Below are positions 3,966 to 6,322 of a DNA stretch of 6,322 nucleotides, in pieces. The position numbers were made by a program, and so were the translations under genes. The notes under the pieces were generated by a model, which was not told where the DNA came from, made no database searches, and saw nothing but the letters and a program-made list of their open reading frames with translations. Each line of letters begins with the position of its first letter. Position 1 is the stretch's first letter. Origin of the DNA: Flavobacteriaceae bacterium (lineage in GTDB: Bacteria; Bacteroidota; Bacteroidia; Flavobacteriales; Flavobacteriaceae); NCBI GenBank assembly GCA_030829155.1, contig JAURBD010000090.1, positions 1 to 6,322 of the forward strand. The letters are read 5' to 3'.

Positions 3966-5720
3966 TTATTTTTTGGGTTTAAGTTTGAGATTAAGTTCGT
4001 CTAATTGAGCTGGATCAACAGAGGCTGGTGCATTAATCATCAAATCACGGCCGCTGTTATTTTTTGGGAAAGCAATAAAATCTCGAATGGTTTCTTGTCC
4101 TCCTAGGAGGGCAACCAATCGATCTAATCCTAGTGCAATTCCACCATGAGGAGGTGCACCATATTGGAAAGCCTCCATTAAAAACCCAAATTGTGCTTGA
4201 GCTTCTTCTTTTGTAAAACTAAGTAAATCAAACATGATTTCCTGAATTTTTTTATCGTGTATCCGAATAGAACCTCCACCAATTTCATTTCCGTTTAAAA
4301 CCAAATCATATGCATTTGCATTTACTGCTTCAGGCTTTGTTGCCAGCAGTTCAATTTGCTCTGGTTTTGGAGCTGTAAAAGGGTGATGCATGGCGTGGAA
4401 ACGGTTACTTTCCTCATCCCATTCCAACAGGGGAAAATCTACCACCCAAAGAGGTGCAAACACCTCTGGATCTCGAAGTCCAAGTTGTTCGCCCAATTCC
4501 ATCCGAAGTACTGAAAGTTGAGCACGTGTGCTATCTGTATCTCCAGCCATAACCAATACAAGGTCTCCAATTGATGCCTGTGTTGCAGTTGCCCAGTTTT
4601 TTAAGTCGCTTTGGGTGTAAAATTTATCTACGGAAGATTTGTAACTACCATCTTCGTTGCATTTTACCCAGATTAGACCATTGGCTCCAATTTGAGGTCG
4701 TTTAACCCAGTCAATTAAGACATCAATTTGTTTTCTTGTATAGGATGCAGCTCCAGGAACCGCAATTCCAACGATTAATTCTTTTTGATCGAAAACTTGA
4801 AATCCTTTTCCTTTTACCAATTCGTTGAGTTCGGCAAATTCCATCCCAAAACGGATATCTGGTTTGTCATTACCGTATTTTTTAATTGCTTCGCTATAGG
4901 TTATTCGTGGAAATTGATCAACGGTTATTCCTTTGATTTCTTGGAGTAAATGTTTTAAAAGACCCTCAAAACAAACTAAAATATCTTCTTGCTCTACAAA
5001 GGTCATTTCACAGTCTATCTGTGTAAATTCAGGTTGTCGATCAGCACGTAAATCCTCATCACGAAAGCATTTAACAATTTGAAAATATTGATCCATTCCC
5101 CCTACCATAAGAAGTTGTTTGAAAGTTTGAGGTGATTGAGGTAAGGCATAGAACTCACCTGCATTCATTCGAGAGGGTACTACAAAATCACGAGCCCCCT
5201 CTGGAGTTGACTTTATCAAGTAGGGTGTTTCAACGTCAATAAAATTGTGAGCAGATAAATAATTTCGAATAGCTAAAGTTACTTTAGAGCGAAAAATCAA
5301 ATTTTCTCGAACAGGGTTTCTTCTGATATCCAGATAACGATATTGCATACGCAATTCTTCTCCACCGTCTGTTTCGTTTTCAATAGTAAAAGGTGGAGTT
5401 TTTGAGGCATTCATAATTTTGAAATCTTCAGCCAAAATTTCAATTGCACCCGTATTAATTTTTGGGTTTTTGGAAACACGTTCAATCACCGTTCCTTGAA
5501 CTTGAATCACAAATTCTCGACCAAGATTTTGTGCTTTTTCCAGTATTTTTTTTTCAGTACGTTCTTCGTCGAAAATGATTTGGGTAATCCCATAACGATC
5601 ACGAAGGTCTACCCATATTACAAAGCCTTTATTTCGTATTTTTTGTACCCAACCCGCAAGGGTGACTTTATTGCCTACATTAGAGAGGTTCAACTCTCCA
5701 CAATTATTTGTTCTTAACAT
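3966..5720 (-). CDS. aspS: Aspartyl-tRNA synthetase
   Basis: 584 residues, close to the 590 of E. coli AspRS. The enzyme charges tRNA-Asp with aspartate. Seen in order: an N-terminal OB-fold anticodon-binding domain (about 1-105, with L-A-G-W-V near 21-25 and D-L-R-D-R at 38-42); class II catalytic segments beginning R-Y-L-D-I-R-R at 128-134; the substrate segment Q-S-P-Q at 195-198; motif 2 beginning F219-R-D-E-D-L-R and ending E-F-T-Q-I-D at 236; the bacteria-type GAD insertion at about 285-410; G-N-E-I-G-G-G-S-I-R at 477-486; and motif 3 H-G-G-I-A-L-G-L-D-R at 525-534 with the ATP-binding R534. The start is ATG at 5720-5718 with no Shine-Dalgarno sequence. The stop is TAA at 3968-3966. It has its own -7 box in the 40-base gap after the RND gene and probably carries the downstream small membrane protein gene. 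Discriminating versus non-discriminating specificity cannot be settled here. Confidence 0.97.
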   Translation of the reverse strand: MLRTNNCGELNLSNVGNKVTLAGWVQKIRNKGFVIWVDLRDRYGITQIIFDEERTEKKILEKAQNLGREFVIQVQGTVIERVSKNPKINTGAIEILAEDFKIMNASKTPPFTIENETDGGEELRMQYRYLDIRRNPVRENLIFRSKVTLAIRNYLSAHNFIDVETPYLIKSTPEGARDFVVPSRMNAGEFYALPQSPQTFKQLLMVGGMDQYFQIVKCFRDEDLRADRQPEFTQIDCEMTFVEQEDILVCFEGLLKHLLQEIKGITVDQFPRITYSEAIKKYGNDKPDIRFGMEFAELNELVKGKGFQVFDQKELIVGIAVPGAASYTRKQIDVLIDWVKRPQIGANGLIWVKCNEDGSYKSSVDKFYTQSDLKNWATATQASIGDLVLVMAGDTDSTRAQLSVLRMELGEQLGLRDPEVFAPLWVVDFPLLEWDEESNRFHAMHHPFTAPKPEQIELLATKPEAVNANAYDLVLNGNEIGGGSIRIHDKKIQEIMFDLLSFTKEEAQAQFGFLMEAFQYGAPPHGGIALGLDRLVALLGGQETIRDFIAFPKNNSGRDLMINAPASVDPAQLDELNLKLKPKK

Positions 5721-5737
5721 AATTTGAAACTTCTTTG

Positions 5738-5745
5738 CAAAGATA
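5738..5745 (-). promoter_or_regulatory. Candidate aspS promoter, -7 element
   Basis: The minus strand reads TATCTTTG, an exact TAnnTTTG match, inside the 40-base gap between the RND gene and aspS. Transcription would start near 5733, giving a leader of about 13 nt. Any -33 element would fall at the very end of the RND coding region, and no clear TTTG is seen there. Read-through from the RND operon remains possible because no terminator separates the two genes. Confidence 0.5.
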
Positions 5746-5760
5746 TTAAGATAACTCTCT

Positions 5761-6322
5761 TTATGAGGAACGAAATGCTTTAATCTTTAATTTAAATCGA
5801 TAAACGAGGTAAAAACATGCCGGAACAATTACCAAAGTTAGAAAGGTAGCAAAGGTTAGTCCAAAAATCACAGTCCATGCAAGTGGTCCCCAGAAAATCA
5901 CATTATCTCCTCCAATGTAAATTTTGGGATCCCATTCTGTAACCAAGGAAAAGAAATCGATATTAAGTCCAGTCGCAAGTGGAATAAGCCCCAAAATGGT
6001 TGTTATTGCAGTAAGTAGTACAGGTCTAAGTCGCGCTGCTCCTCCCAATACAATAGCTTCTCTAGCCTCTATTCTTGGGAGCATTTGTTCAAAGGGCATG
6101 CCCAATTCTTCTTTTTTTCGAGCAATTAGTAGTTGGGTATAGTCGATTAAAACAACTCCATTGTTTACTACAATTCCCGACAGGGAAATGATTCCCATCA
6201 TGGTCATCATGATGACAAAAGGCATTCCAAACACACTAATTCCGTACAATACACCTGTAAAACTCAAAAAGATTGAAAGGAGAATAATTAGTGGGTTGGA
6301 AATGGAGTTGAACTGCAGTACC
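5761..6322 (-). CDS. RND-family efflux permease, C-terminal fragment
   Basis: The last 186 residues of a large inner-membrane proton-driven transporter of the AcrB/MexB (HAE-1-like) type; the frame is open through the right edge, so the rest lies outside. Typical C-terminal features are visible: N-P-L-I-I-L-L beginning a helix at about 9-30; the conserved segment G-I-V-V-N-N-G-V-V-L-I-D at 49-60; R-E-A near 87-89 and R-L-R-P-V-L-L-T at 97-104, leading into the penultimate helix; and a last helix at about 150-175. A short insert with D-P-K-I-Y-I-G-G-D-N lies between the last two helices; from memory, similar inserts occur in Bacteroidota RND pumps. Such permeases work with a periplasmic adaptor and an outer-membrane TolC-like channel, which would be encoded outside this window. 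The substrate (drug, metal, lipid) cannot be inferred. Its stop is 40 bases before aspS. Confidence 0.92.
   Translation of the reverse strand, partial: VLQFNSISNPLIILLSIFLSFTGVLYGISVFGMPFVIMMTMMGIISLSGIVVNNGVVLIDYTQLLIARKKEELGMPFEQMLPRIEAREAIVLGGAARLRPVLLTAITTILGLIPLATGLNIDFFSLVTEWDPKIYIGGDNVIFWGPLAWTVIFGLTFATFLTLVIVPACFYLVYRFKLKIKAFRSS

Noticed and set aside
5496..5717. Plus-strand open frame opposite the aspS 5' end
   Set aside because: It is a shadow of aspS with a sequence rich in F, Y and S and no domain.
5924..6142. Plus-strand open frame opposite the RND gene
   Set aside because: It is a shadow of the conserved RND reading frame.
6265..6267. TTG at 6267 as the start of the RND protein
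   Set aside because: The frame continues to the window edge with 18 more residues that match the RND helix; the gene is simply cut by the boundary.

Overview
This AT-rich window looks like chromosomal housekeeping DNA from a member of the Bacteroidota, most likely a flavobacterium. Three things support that. The proteins resemble flavobacterial versions of the families (from memory of those families; no search was run). No good Shine-Dalgarno sequence stands at a sensible distance before any start. Four intergenic sites match TAnnTTTG, the -7 element of the Bacteroidota primary sigma factor. The DNA is tightly packed, and no gap exceeds about 80 bases. I see no tRNA, rRNA, CRISPR array, insertion sequence, prophage or attachment site.

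Left to right: the first 13 codons of a HIT-family (HinT-like) gene on the minus strand directly abut the stop of greA (minus). Upstream of greA lie a -7 box and a terminator-like hairpin. A plus-strand lipoprotein gene with a degenerate Rieske domain follows, and its stop codon overlaps the stop codon of the convergent dxs gene (minus). dxs diverges from tadA (plus) across a 57-bp gap. A hairpin separates tadA from the convergent cold-shock gene csp (minus). Continuing on the minus strand are a small two-helix membrane protein gene, aspS, and the 3' end of an RND efflux permease gene that runs off the right edge.

Transcription on the minus strand therefore reads from right to left: RND permease, aspS (own -7 box), small membrane protein (no visible promoter, probably carried by aspS), csp (own -33/-7 promoter and 3' terminator). 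Then come dxs and greA-hinT. tadA and the Rieske-like gene are the only plus-strand genes.

Functionally this is a mix: transcript cleavage (GreA), tRNA charging and wobble editing (AspS, TadA), isoprenoid precursor synthesis (Dxs), RNA chaperoning (Csp) and efflux (RND). They do not form one pathway. I found no convincing undescribed multi-gene system. The points most worth a second look are the Rieske-like lipoprotein lacking the normal histidine ligands, the likely leaderless GTG-started dxs mRNA, the hairpin just before greA, the terminator-poor dxs/Rieske junction, and the tandem hexamer against the csp start codon.
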